NCBI GenBank assembly: GCA_023268715.1
Contig: JALRLV010000008.1
Location: forward strand, 1 to 64,000
Length of the DNA stretch: 64,000 bases
Direction of reading: 5' to 3'
From: Candidatus Thalassarchaeaceae archaeon
GTDB lineage: Archaea > Thermoplasmatota > Poseidoniia > Poseidoniales > Thalassarchaeaceae
Positions 9,220 to 18,857 of this stretch are shown piece after piece; the stretch's first letter is position 1; each line of letters begins with the position of its first letter. The position numbers and the translations under genes are program-made. The notes beneath the pieces are model-generated. The model was not told where the DNA came from. It was given only the letters and a program-made list of their open reading frames with translations, and searched no databases.

Positions 9220-10291
9220 TTTGTTCCCTCTCTATAGCCCATTCGATAATATTTTGATAGGGATCGAATGATTCAATCCTATCTAACATCAAGCCATCTA
9301 TTGCGTTCGTGACAAGTGTATCAACGTCTTGTATGTTTGTATCTGAATAGAAATTGCCCGCATCAATTATTGCTTGCAACGGAACCAAACCGACCAATTC
9401 TCCCGCTACTGCCTCTAAGCCTAATTTTGATGCCTCAACCTTAATCGTCTCGGTTACGTCATGTAGTCCTGTGACGGAATAATCTAACAAATTCATAGAA
9501 ACCTGAGCAGTATCCTCATTGTACATCCAACCTGCAGCTTGTAGTTTTTCAAACATTCCTGGTATCCTTTGAACGATCCCGTTTTTGTCTCTTACCGTCT
9601 CACCATTTTCGTCTTTTACAATAGTTCCACTAGTACGAATCTTGGACGCTATCGTATTTGCTTTGGATTTATCAGTGGTGTTGAGATTCACATTGTATGC
9701 AATTAGGAAATTCCTTGCCCCGGTGGCAGTTGCGCCCATTGTAGGTTGAAACTTAGCTGGTCCAAAATCGGGCTTCCAATCTGGAGATTCTAATTTCTTC
9801 TGTAATCCTTCATATTCTCCTTTACGGACATCTGGCAAACGAACTCTTGAGGGATATTTCGCTGATTTTGCGTATAAATAAACAGGTAAAGAATGAGCAT
9901 CAGAGACATATTTAGCATATCTATTGGATAATTCAATGCATTCATCCATCGTTACTCCCTTGATTGGGATAAAAGGGACTACGTCAACTGCACCCATTCT
10001 TGCATGTTCACCAGAATGATGCCGCATATCGATTAGTTCCAACGCTATCGAAGTACACTCCGTAACTGTCTGTAGTACTGATTCCGGATCGCCCACCATT
10101 GTCACAACGGTGCGGTTGAAATCTCCGCCCATATCGATATCTAAGAGAGTAACTGACTTGTTATCCAATATAGGCTGAATGATTAAATCGATTATAGCCT
10201 TATCTTGGCCTTCGCTGAAATTAGGCACACACTCAACAAGACGCTGTTCCATCGTCTTGTTGGTAAAATTACCATTGATGAGCCTTGTCAT
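9212..10291 (-). CDS. ftcD: Glutamate formimidoyltransferase
   Basis: MEQRLVECVPNFSEGQD, HHSGEHARMGAVDVVPFIPI, MGATATGARNFLIAYNVNL; true start may be 10252. Confidence 0.93.
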   Translation of the reverse strand: MTRLINGNFTNKTMEQRLVECVPNFSEGQDKAIIDLIIQPILDNKSVTLLDIDMGGDFNRTVVTMVGDPESVLQTVTECTSIALELIDMRHHSGEHARMGAVDVVPFIPIKGVTMDECIELSNRYAKYVSDAHSLPVYLYAKSAKYPSRVRLPDVRKGEYEGLQKKLESPDWKPDFGPAKFQPTMGATATGARNFLIAYNVNLNTTDKSKANTIASKIRTSGTIVKDENGETVRDKNGIVQRIPGMFEKLQAAGWMYNEDTAQVSMNLLDYSVTGLHDVTETIKVEASKLGLEAVAGELVGLVPLQAIIDAGNFYSDTNIQDVDTLVTNAIDGLMLDRIESFDPYQNIIEWAIEREQNE

Positions 10292-11505
10292 TAACCATAC
10301 AGACCTTCATGATTATTTCTTAGAGGGTCTTTTCTATTTTCTTCGATAGTGCTTAGCGCTAGTGAGAAGTCGGATTCAGTCACTGAATCTTGCCCCTCTG
10401 AGATCGCTTTCATTCCGGCTTCCATTACCAAAGCCTTCAATTCAGCGCCGCTAAATCCATCTGTTTTATTTGCAATCTGTTTCAAATTTACTGACTTAAC
10501 CAAGGGCATATTTCGGGTCAAGATTTTGAGAATTTTTTCACGCGCTAAACTATCAGGTAGACCAATCTCAATTATTCTATCAAATCTACCCGGTCTAAGT
10601 AATGCCTTATCCAATAGTTCCGGCCGGTTTGTTGCGGCGATAATTTTCACATTTTGGGTTGATTCAAAACCATCCATTTCAGATAGTAATTGCATTAATG
10701 TTCTCTGTACTTCCCTATCTCCTGATGTAGACGAGTCCAACCTTTTTGAGCCGATAGAATCAATCTCGTCAATGAAGATAATTGCAGGTGATTTTTCTTT
10801 AGCCAGGTCAAATAATTCCCTGACTAACCTCCCTCCTTCCCCTATGTATTTTTGAGCTAATTCGGATCCTACTAAACCTAGGAATGTGGCTGATGTAGAA
10901 TTTGCAATAGCCTTAGCAAGCATGGTCTTTCCAGTACCAGGTGGCCCTGTTAATAGTACCCCTTTTGGAGGAATTAAGCCCATTTTTTCAAATGCTTCGG
11001 GTTTGGTTAAGGGCAATTCGATAGCTTGCCTTATAGAAAGAATTTCTTCCTCCATGCCACCAATGTCGCTAAAGGTTGTTGTGGGTTTCTCGACTATCTC
11101 ACTTGTTGATACGAGTGGGTCCCACCCATCACTAAGGACCTCAATAATGGCCAATGTATCTTGATTTAATGCAACTCTGGCTCCAGGTCTAAGTAACTCA
11201 TGGTCTATTCTTGGATTAATAGAAACTTGAAAGATTGTTCCATTCGAACTACGGACTATCGCATCATTTTCGACTATATCTTGAATAAAACCCACGATAA
11301 ATGGTGGTTCTTTCAAAACTCTAATTTCATCATCCAAACGTGAAACACGTTTTTTTAGTTGGTTAACTTCATTTTCAAGAAATAATTTTTCGGTGAGTAA
11401 TTCTTGAGCATTCCTTGAAAGGTCGTTTACTACTGCTCGCAATTCTATGATGCTGGTTTTGGATGGTTCTGTACCTCTATCGTCTGCACTCGATTCAGAG
11501 GTCAT
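10291..11505 (-). CDS. pan: Proteasome-activating nucleotidase (AAA+)
   Basis: N-terminal coiled coil, OB region, GPPGTGKTMLAKAIAN Walker A, IIFIDEIDSIG Walker B, ATNRPELLDKALLRPGRFDR. Confidence 0.92.
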   Translation of the reverse strand: MTSESSADDRGTEPSKTSIIELRAVVNDLSRNAQELLTEKLFLENEVNQLKKRVSRLDDEIRVLKEPPFIVGFIQDIVENDAIVRSSNGTIFQVSINPRIDHELLRPGARVALNQDTLAIIEVLSDGWDPLVSTSEIVEKPTTTFSDIGGMEEEILSIRQAIELPLTKPEAFEKMGLIPPKGVLLTGPPGTGKTMLAKAIANSTSATFLGLVGSELAQKYIGEGGRLVRELFDLAKEKSPAIIFIDEIDSIGSKRLDSSTSGDREVQRTLMQLLSEMDGFESTQNVKIIAATNRPELLDKALLRPGRFDRIIEIGLPDSLAREKILKILTRNMPLVKSVNLKQIANKTDGFSGAELKALVMEAGMKAISEGQDSVTESDFSLALSTIEENRKDPLRNNHEGLYG

Positions 11506-11581
11506 ATTTCACGTTAATATCAATGTCGTTTTGACCTTTCCGACGCAAAGGTATGATGACCTCCGTTCACTCCCATCGTCT

Positions 11582-12070
11582 ATGAGCACCTGTGAGCTAT
11601 GTGGCACGGACAATGTTACCACCTACAAAACCACAACTTCTGGTGCTCGTGTAGACGCTTGTGCTCGTTGTATAGATAGACTAGGGTTAACAAAGCCAAG
11701 TTCTCCAATCAATCAAGGATTGTCAAATCCCAAACCAACAAAGGTTAGGGTTACTGGATCGAATATTATGCATAAACCAGAACAAGAATTGGCTCCCGAT
11801 TTTCACAAAAGGATAAAAATAGCCAGAGAAGAGAAAGGGTGGGATCAAAGGGAATTCGCTCGAAGAATGAATGAGAGATTGAACATCGTTCAAAGAATCG
11901 AGAATGGGAATCGGCCCACAGACGCTTTGATTAAGAAAATAGAAAAAGTACTGGATGTGGAATTATTGATTGAATCTATTGCTTCGAATTCACGACAGAT
12001 ATCAACTCAGGGCACTAGGAATATGACTATTGGAGACGCGTATGAAAATCTTTTCTCGGGGAGGGAATGA
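11582..12070 (+). CDS. MBF1-like multiprotein bridging factor (N-terminal zinc ribbon + HTH_3)
   Basis: MSTCELCGTDNVTTYKTTTSGARVDACARC + FHKRIKIAREEKGWDQREFARRMNERLNIVQRIENGNRPT; internal Met at 11582 preferred over track start that runs into pan. Confidence 0.9.
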   Translation: MSTCELCGTDNVTTYKTTTSGARVDACARCIDRLGLTKPSSPINQGLSNPKPTKVRVTGSNIMHKPEQELAPDFHKRIKIAREEKGWDQREFARRMNERLNIVQRIENGNRPTDALIKKIEKVLDVELLIESIASNSRQISTQGTRNMTIGDAYENLFSGRE

Positions 12071-12611
12071 TTTGGATGATATCCCTCTCCATGTTATTCA
12101 TTTAAATCAAGACGATCCACGTAAATGCACGAGTCGGAAGTTAGCGAAACGTGGTGAATGTACCCTCCATACGAATCCTAAAAAATCGCCAAAAAGAGGT
12201 TTATTGTTAGACCCCCTATCTGGAATTTTGGTTGGGCCTGATGATCAACAATCAATGGAACGCGGCTCTTCAATCGTCAGCCTAGATTGTTCATGGAAAG
12301 AGATCGAGGGATCCTTGAAACTATTATACAATTCAACAAACCTGGAAGGTCGCACCTTACCTGTAGTATTGGCAGCTAACCCAGTGTCCTGGGGTAAGCC
12401 TGGAAGATTATCTAATGCGGAAGCGTTTGCTGTTTGTTTGGTAATCTTTGATAGGTGGGACCAGGCTAGACAAATCATGGCCCCATTCAAATTTGGGGAT
12501 GAATTCTTCAAATTAAACGAGCTTCCTCTGGAAGCATATTCACAAGCTAAAACGAATTACGAGTTAGCCGAAGCCCAATGGGAATTTTTCGATAAGCCCA
12601 CCGTCGTCTAA
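12042..12611 (+). CDS. tsr3: Tsr3-like 18S/16S rRNA aminocarboxypropyltransferase (DUF367)
   Basis: HLNQDDPRKCTSRKLAKRGE, LDCSWKEIE, LPVVLAANPVSWGKPGRLSNAEAFA, FKFGDEFFKLN. Confidence 0.92.
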   Translation: MKIFSRGGNDLDDIPLHVIHLNQDDPRKCTSRKLAKRGECTLHTNPKKSPKRGLLLDPLSGILVGPDDQQSMERGSSIVSLDCSWKEIEGSLKLLYNSTNLEGRTLPVVLAANPVSWGKPGRLSNAEAFAVCLVIFDRWDQARQIMAPFKFGDEFFKLNELPLEAYSQAKTNYELAEAQWEFFDKPTVV

Positions 12612-14746
12612 CGGACACCAGAACCAGAATCTATGGCTGAATCAGTGGTTAACAGAGTCACTTTACCTTCAGAGTCTTCTGCGGCCAACATCATTCCTTC
12701 GGACATAATTCCCCGTAACTTTCTTGGTTTGAGATTGGCTACAAAGACGACCGATTTACCTATTAGTTCATCCACAGAATAGTGAGATTTCAGCCCAGCG
12801 CAAACGGTTCTCGTTGAATCCGGACCATCCTCTATGGTGACTACGTACAATTTGTCAGCGTTTGGATGATTTTCGACATTGATAATTATGCCTGTTTTCA
12901 TTTCTACTTTCATAAAATCTTCGAATTCGATATAAGGCCCCTCCTGAGTATCAGGGCTTGCTATGTCGGCTTCGTTCTTGAGGATTTCATCAAGGTCGAG
13001 TTTAGCAAACAATGCATTAGGCTTATTTCCAAACCAGTTCAGAGGTTTTTCAAATTCCAAAGCCGAGTCCCACAATTGATCTCCAGCTTGACCTAATTCT
13101 CCTAGGGATTTCCATAATTTCTCCGCTTGGAATGGCATGAATGGAGCGGTTAAAATTGCTAATGATTGGCATGCTCTCCAACATGCACATAAAGAACCGA
13201 GGGAATTTGACTTCTGTTCCGAATCCTCGCTATTCAGATATGCCCATGGTTCAGCCTGTTGGAGATAGGAATTTCCAGATTGGGCGATATTCATAATATG
13301 TCTGAGTGCCTCTTTGAATCTTTGTCGTTCCATTGAATCCATAGCGGATTGGATACACATTCGAATATGGTCGTAAAATTCTCTATGCAACTCTGGATTG
13401 TCAAATTCAATTAATGGGTTGGAGGTCCCTGATTCTAATCGATTTGTCAGGGTCAATACTCTGTGTACAAAGTTGCCATAATTCCCAATTAATTCATTAT
13501 TCACGCGTTCGACATAGTCTTCCCATCTAAAATCGGTATCGTGCCCTTCGGGCATGTTGATAGTTAGGTAATATCTCAATGAATCCGGGTCGTAACGTTC
13601 AAGGAATGCAGGAAGCCAAACCCCATGTTTCCTGGATTTAGAAAATTGACCTCCTTGAAGCATTAGGTATTCATTAGCAGCTACATTATCTTCTAAATGA
13701 AATAATTCCTTGGAATCTCTAGAGCGATTCAATCCCATCAAAATAGCAGGCCAAATTATTGTGTGGAATGGGATGTTATCCTTGCCCATGAAATAAATAT
13801 GTTTGAGTGATTGACCAGGTTTGTCTATCCACCAATTTTCCCATGCAGAATCTCCATCAGGATGTTGTGACGCAAATCTTTCCGACCAAATTCTAGCACA
13901 TGTGTAGTACCCTTGTACTGCTTCAAACCAAACATATACTCGCTTATTGGTCCATTCCGTGTCTTGGATTGGGACATCTATACCCCATTCCAAATCTCTG
14001 GTTACTGCTCGAGGCCTTAGCCCCATATTTAGCCAATTTTTGGTCATAGCTCTAACATTTGGCTTCCAAATATTTTGACGATTGGAGGAATGATTTTCTA
14101 ATTCTGATTGGAATTCATTTAGCTGGTAAAACAAATGTTCCGTATCCCGTATCTCCATCTTGGCGTCGGGATTGGATTTAGACCTAGGATTATTCAGTTC
14201 ATGTGCCTCGTAAGTGGAACCACAAGAATCACATTGATCTCCTCGAGCGTCTTCATTTCCACAAATTGGACAAATTCCCAAAACATATCTATCAGGGAGG
14301 AATTTTACTTCGCCTGATTCATTGACTTCGCAATACTGTTGCATTGTTTGTTTTTGTAAAAGGCCTTCATCCAATAAATCAAGGAAAACCTCCTGCACTA
14401 TCTCCTTGTGCCTTTTATCGGTTGTACGATTATACAAAGCACCACCGAACTCGACGCCCCTTGAATCTATATTAGCATTCCATGAACAACCTAAATCTGC
14501 CAGTGCTTTGGAATTTATGCGATGGAATTCATCAACAACAGCCTGTGGGGAAGTGCCTTGTTCTTCTGCTGTTACTGTTATCGGAGTACCATGTTCATCC
14601 GAACCACTACACATCAGAACTCTTCTACCCCTAGCTCTTTCGTATTTGTATTGAATATCGGCGGGTAACGAATTGCCTGCTACGTGACCAAGATGAAGGG
14701 GGCCGTTAGCATACGGCCAAGCCATGAATATGGTTGTATACTCCAT
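12608..14746 (-). CDS. metG: Methionyl-tRNA synthetase with C-terminal EMAP/Arc1p-like tRNA-binding domain
   Basis: MAWPYANGPLHLGHVAGN (HIGH), GGQFSKSRKHG (KMSKS-like), C-terminal VKTGIIINVENHPNADKLYV-like OB domain. Track ORF extends to 14851; Met at 14746 (MEYTTIF) fits family N-terminus. Confidence 0.93.
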   Translation of the reverse strand: MEYTTIFMAWPYANGPLHLGHVAGNSLPADIQYKYERARGRRVLMCSGSDEHGTPITVTAEEQGTSPQAVVDEFHRINSKALADLGCSWNANIDSRGVEFGGALYNRTTDKRHKEIVQEVFLDLLDEGLLQKQTMQQYCEVNESGEVKFLPDRYVLGICPICGNEDARGDQCDSCGSTYEAHELNNPRSKSNPDAKMEIRDTEHLFYQLNEFQSELENHSSNRQNIWKPNVRAMTKNWLNMGLRPRAVTRDLEWGIDVPIQDTEWTNKRVYVWFEAVQGYYTCARIWSERFASQHPDGDSAWENWWIDKPGQSLKHIYFMGKDNIPFHTIIWPAILMGLNRSRDSKELFHLEDNVAANEYLMLQGGQFSKSRKHGVWLPAFLERYDPDSLRYYLTINMPEGHDTDFRWEDYVERVNNELIGNYGNFVHRVLTLTNRLESGTSNPLIEFDNPELHREFYDHIRMCIQSAMDSMERQRFKEALRHIMNIAQSGNSYLQQAEPWAYLNSEDSEQKSNSLGSLCACWRACQSLAILTAPFMPFQAEKLWKSLGELGQAGDQLWDSALEFEKPLNWFGNKPNALFAKLDLDEILKNEADIASPDTQEGPYIEFEDFMKVEMKTGIIINVENHPNADKLYVVTIEDGPDSTRTVCAGLKSHYSVDELIGKSVVFVANLKPRKLRGIMSEGMMLAAEDSEGKVTLLTTDSAIDSGSGVR

Positions 14747-14904
14747 AAAGACCACCATGCAACGTCTCGGGGACGTTATCCTGTCGGACAGTATCATATT
14801 TATGTCTGCGTCGCTTCGAAGGGATCCGGAGTACGTATTGCCGTGACCCACGCTTTACCATTATTCTATCAGGATTCTAATCTGAATCCAGAGGTGAGAA
14901 GCCC

Positions 14905-15975
14905 TTGAATCCTTGGACACTCTTAGCAATTTACGCTATTCTCGCGATTGGAGTATCCTTCCTTTGTAGCATATTGGAAGCTGTGTTACTCTCAACTACG
15001 AGAGGGCATGTAATGAGTATGACTGAATCCCATCCCAAAACCAGTAAACTATGGACCGGATTCAAAGATGATCCGGAAAAACCTCTCACCGCTATCCTTA
15101 CCCTCAACACGATCGCACACACAGTTGGCGCCCTAGGAGTAGGCGGTCAGGTAGTCAGAATATACGCAGATGACCCAGATATCCATATTATTGAGGGTAT
15201 TGCTGCCGCACTTCTAACATTGGGTGTCTTATTATTTTCTGAGATATTACCTAAAACAATCGGCACATTATATTGGAGAAAACTTACAATTTCCTCTGGT
15301 TATATGTTGAGAAGCTTAATTTTGGTATCATGGATAGTTGTAAGGCCGGTTGAGATTATTCGAGCAATGCTACCGGCAGTAGAGACCGAGACAGTGACTA
15401 GAGATGAGTTATCCGTACTTGCAGACATTGCTGAGGAATCTGATATCATCGAAGAAGATGAAGAAGCAGTAATTCAAAACTTACTGAAGTTAAGAGATTT
15501 AGAAGTTCAAAAAATTATGACTCCTAGAGTTGTAGTAGTTCACGTAACAGCGACCGAAACAATCAGGGAAGTAATGGATAGGATCCCCATAATGATTTAC
15601 GGAAGAATGCCCGTAGTGGATGGCGACATAGACAACGTTACTGGATTAGTATTAAGGAGTGAGATTCTGAGAATAGCGGCTGAGGGCGAATTTGAAACCA
15701 CGATGGCAGATATATCCCGAGAAGCCGTTACTTGCAGATACGATGATTCCGTGGATAAAGCATTAGATATTCTATTAGAAAACAAATCTCAAATTTTAAT
15801 CGTCCGCGATGACTTCGGAGGCACAGTAGGTTTGGTAACTATGGAAGACGTCATTGAGACCCTACTTGGCGTAGAGATTGTCGATGAAGAAGATCAAGAT
15901 GCTATCGAAGAAGGCGCCGCTACCGAAGACCTTCGAGAACTTGCTATGATGCGGAATAACGATAGTGAAGAGTAG
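14905..15975 (+). CDS. CNNM/CorC (HlyC/TlyC-like) membrane transporter with CBS pair
   Basis: DUF21-type TM domain, VQKIMTPRVVVVHVTATETIREVMD, VRDDFGGTVGLVTMEDVIETLLGVEIVDEED; TTG start. Confidence 0.88.
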   Translation: MNPWTLLAIYAILAIGVSFLCSILEAVLLSTTRGHVMSMTESHPKTSKLWTGFKDDPEKPLTAILTLNTIAHTVGALGVGGQVVRIYADDPDIHIIEGIAAALLTLGVLLFSEILPKTIGTLYWRKLTISSGYMLRSLILVSWIVVRPVEIIRAMLPAVETETVTRDELSVLADIAEESDIIEEDEEAVIQNLLKLRDLEVQKIMTPRVVVVHVTATETIREVMDRIPIMIYGRMPVVDGDIDNVTGLVLRSEILRIAAEGEFETTMADISREAVTCRYDDSVDKALDILLENKSQILIVRDDFGGTVGLVTMEDVIETLLGVEIVDEEDQDAIEEGAATEDLRELAMMRNNDSEE

Positions 15976-16025
15976 AAATCTCTCATTTAGAACGTATTTC
16001 TTATTGCAACAAGCACTAGTACAAT

Positions 16026-16034
16026 ATGTATATA
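16026..16034 (+). promoter_or_regulatory. Candidate archaeal TATA box of the aldo/keto reductase gene
   Basis: AT-rich TATGTATATA element centred about 27 nt upstream of ATG 16058; spacing compatible with a leaderless transcript. Confidence 0.4.
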
Positions 16035-16057
16035 CGGCAAGTACTGGTCTATAGTCT

Positions 16058-17149
16058 ATGATTAAACAATTACCGCTAGGAAGTCAAGGTTTCGTTACCT
16101 CTGAACAGGGCCTAGGAATGATGTCAATAGGAATCACCATGGGTAACCGTGATCTTTATGGCAAAAAAAATAATGTTTCGAAAAAGGGTGTAGCCGAATT
16201 AATATCCAGAAGTATCGCGGCTGGAATTACTCACTTTGACACGGCCCAGATATATACCAATTTATCAGGAATGATGATTGGTTCTTGGTTTCCTTTGGCA
16301 AATTCATCAGAGAAGAGGATGAAACTTGGATTATCTGAGAATGTTGGTAAATGGCAGGTCGCTACGAAAGTAATGAATTCAGGTTCTAAACAAAGCGTGA
16401 AAAATGCTTGCTATCGTTCTTTGAGAGATATGGGGATTAATTGTATTGACTTATATTATCTCCATAGAATAGACCCTAAAACGCCAATAGAGGTCATAAT
16501 GGAAGCCATGTTAGAGTTAATAGATGAAGGGAAAATCAAGTATGTTGGTCTATCTGAAGCATCTCCGTCGACAATACGTAGAGCCCATTCCGTATGCCCA
16601 ATAACTTGCGTCCAAATGGAATGGTCTCTGTATTCTAGAGAATTAGAAGATGAGATTGTACCGCTGTGTGCAGAACTTGGTATTGGAATTGTAGCATATT
16701 CACCGATGGGACGTGGTTTGCTAGCAGATACATCGTTACAATTTGATAATTTAAGTCGTATGGATTTTAGAAAGATGGGGGGTGTAGAATATGCCTCAAA
16801 GGAAGGTGAGAGAGATCTAGCTAGAGGATTAGAAAAATTAGCAGAAAACAAAGGTGTTCCATTAAGCGTACTTAGTTTAGCTTGGGTTCACAAGAAGGGA
16901 AGGGATTCGCTAAATGGGGCTGGTGTCGTACCCATCCCTGGCACAGGAAACCCCAATCACATGGAACAGAATTCAACAGCGGTGGAACTTTCTTACAAGT
17001 TAACCGATAAAGATATGCGAGAAATAGAAAAATGCGTACCTAGAGAATCTATGGCAGGACTCTCGCGTTATGGTGGAGCATTGGGGGAGAGAGTCTTCAC
17101 ACTAGAGGAAAACATCACTCTTCAAGAATGGGACAAAAGAAATCAGTGA
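16058..17149 (+). CDS. Aldo/keto reductase
   Basis: GITHFDTAQIY, IDLYYLHRIDPKTPIEVIMEAMLELIDEGKIKYVGLSEAS, VAYSPMGRGLL. Confidence 0.93.
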   Translation: MIKQLPLGSQGFVTSEQGLGMMSIGITMGNRDLYGKKNNVSKKGVAELISRSIAAGITHFDTAQIYTNLSGMMIGSWFPLANSSEKRMKLGLSENVGKWQVATKVMNSGSKQSVKNACYRSLRDMGINCIDLYYLHRIDPKTPIEVIMEAMLELIDEGKIKYVGLSEASPSTIRRAHSVCPITCVQMEWSLYSRELEDEIVPLCAELGIGIVAYSPMGRGLLADTSLQFDNLSRMDFRKMGGVEYASKEGERDLARGLEKLAENKGVPLSVLSLAWVHKKGRDSLNGAGVVPIPGTGNPNHMEQNSTAVELSYKLTDKDMREIEKCVPRESMAGLSRYGGALGERVFTLEENITLQEWDKRNQ

Positions 17150-17187
17150 TGAAATCCTAGAATTCAAAATATTCCAAATCGTTAGAA

Positions 17188-17976
17188 TTATTCTGAGGTT
17201 TCTTGCTCATTAAGGAATCCTTTAGATTCAGTCCAATCACTGACGCTTTCTAGTCGCTTTAGCCATCCCTTAGCCTCTTTGGACTTGGTTGTTCTGACTA
17301 ACCAAACGCCCCCAAAGAGGGTATCCCATAGACCTAAATCTCCTCTAATTCGATACATGATATAGTCAACTAATGGCGGTATAAGACAGAGGAAACCGAG
17401 AGCGTTGAAAATCTGAGCACCCGTTGACTCACCAAAAGAACCTTCAGCCATTACAACGAATAGAACGAATACACCATATAATACAAAGATCGTAGTCATT
17501 CCTTTGACGGCAATATAAATTGAAAATGGAGATTCTCCTCTTGAGTTTATGTATTGGGTACGACTAATCCAATTACCTACGGTACGATTTCCTGCGTAAT
17601 TAGGCATAAACCAAAGATTAAACACGATGAGACCTAAACCTAGCAGTACGAATATTGTAGGATTGAAAAACGCACCCCAAGCTGAAAGAGCGATTAGTGG
17701 TACGGACCAGCCATAATTCACAGTGAAATCGAAGATTCTTCGTATAAATTTCTGGCTTTTCGTGGCAAGTTCAAAGCCATCCGGTAATTCCTTTTTTACT
17801 CGAGGAGTCTTAGGTTTCTTTTCCTTAGGTGGCTTAACTTTCTTAGGTTTTTTAGCCGCCTTTTTTGGCTTCTCTGCTGGCGGTTCTTTTACAGCCTCTT
17901 TCTTAGGTTTTACAACTTTAGTTTCCGGAGGTTTCTCTTCAGCCTCTATGTTGCTGGCTTTTTCTAATAATCCCAT
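17188..17976 (-). CDS. RDD-like membrane protein with Lys/Pro-rich cytoplasmic N-terminus
   Basis: EKPKKAAKKPKKVKPPKEKKPKTP low-complexity N-term; multiple TM helices; GNRTVGNWISRTQYINSRG and RGDLGLWDTLFGGVWLV resemble RDD family. Confidence 0.6.
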   Translation of the reverse strand: MGLLEKASNIEAEEKPPETKVVKPKKEAVKEPPAEKPKKAAKKPKKVKPPKEKKPKTPRVKKELPDGFELATKSQKFIRRIFDFTVNYGWSVPLIALSAWGAFFNPTIFVLLGLGLIVFNLWFMPNYAGNRTVGNWISRTQYINSRGESPFSIYIAVKGMTTIFVLYGVFVLFVVMAEGSFGESTGAQIFNALGFLCLIPPLVDYIMYRIRGDLGLWDTLFGGVWLVRTTKSKEAKGWLKRLESVSDWTESKGFLNEQETSE

Positions 17977-17998
17977 ATTTTTCCCTCATAATATTCGG

Positions 17999-18781
17999 TC
18001 AGGCACCGTAAATTTCACCCATTGATTGGAAGATTGTGAACCCCGGGGACTGGACAAATTCATTTATCTTGTCGTCAGGTAAATCACCGAGAACTCGATT
18101 TATCATCGTGAAGAATTCTTTTCGGGCCTCTTCATCGGCCTCTTTCGGATTATTCCCTACGGATTGGAATAATGAAAAATCATCAGATTCTATGAAGGTG
18201 TTGACGAAATCATCAGGCATATTACCTAACAAGTCATTTACTACTGAGAAGAATTCATCGAATTGGTCTGCACCCTCATTATCTTCCGTTACAGGTTCGG
18301 ACTCCTCTTCTGTTTCATCTTCTTCAAATTCTGTTTCTGGGGCAGAGATAAGTTCGACAGTGGGTTTGATATTACGCATCTCAGCCTGTTGTTTCTTTCG
18401 CAGAACGATAATTTCCCTATCTAATTCTGAGCCGAATCTATCTGAAAAACGGTCCAATAGAGTTCCAACTTCACCTGTTGCTATTCTGTCAATGTGTCCA
18501 TACATCTGATCTCTTTTATCACTTGATAAGGCTGGGTTCTCTTGTTTGCGTTTAGCCCAAGCCGAATTAAAATCCTCGTCCGAATCAGATTCTTCTTCTA
18601 TGGAGGTTGTGGCGGATTCATTTGCTATATCTATACTAGGAGGTGGAGGAGGGCTAGGTAGCGGAGGAATATCGGAAGATTGAGTGCCTATTACGCTTGA
18701 TGGAGGGGGAGGCATAGTAAGCCCGGGAGGGGGAGGTGGAAGCGGTAAATCATTCAAAGAATCATCTTCTTCATCCGACAA
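17999..18781 (-). CDS. Hypothetical acidic protein with oligoproline N-terminus and duplicated C-terminal module
   Basis: PLPPPPPGLTMPPPPSS...PPLPSPPPPP; two ~36-aa units QFDEFFSVVNDLLGNMPDDFVNTFIESDDFSLFQSVG and KEFFTMINRVLGDLPDDKINEFVQSPGFTIFQSMG. Confidence 0.75.
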   Translation of the reverse strand: MSDEEDDSLNDLPLPPPPPGLTMPPPPSSVIGTQSSDIPPLPSPPPPPSIDIANESATTSIEEESDSDEDFNSAWAKRKQENPALSSDKRDQMYGHIDRIATGEVGTLLDRFSDRFGSELDREIIVLRKKQQAEMRNIKPTVELISAPETEFEEDETEEESEPVTEDNEGADQFDEFFSVVNDLLGNMPDDFVNTFIESDDFSLFQSVGNNPKEADEEARKEFFTMINRVLGDLPDDKINEFVQSPGFTIFQSMGEIYGA

Positions 18782-18857
18782 GCGTACACCCCAGCAAAGC
18801 GATGTCTAATGAACCCACTATTCAACATTCTGTGGCTTGGGGTATAGATTTGCTGAC

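Noticed and set aside
10349-11164. 168-aa and 92-aa + strand ORFs opposite pan
   Set aside because: Long antisense ORFs caused by codon composition; pan is certain.
18036-18509. 157-aa Ser-rich + strand ORF
   Set aside because: Mirror of the acidic D/E-rich protein 17999-18781; Ser-rich translation is a typical antisense artefact.
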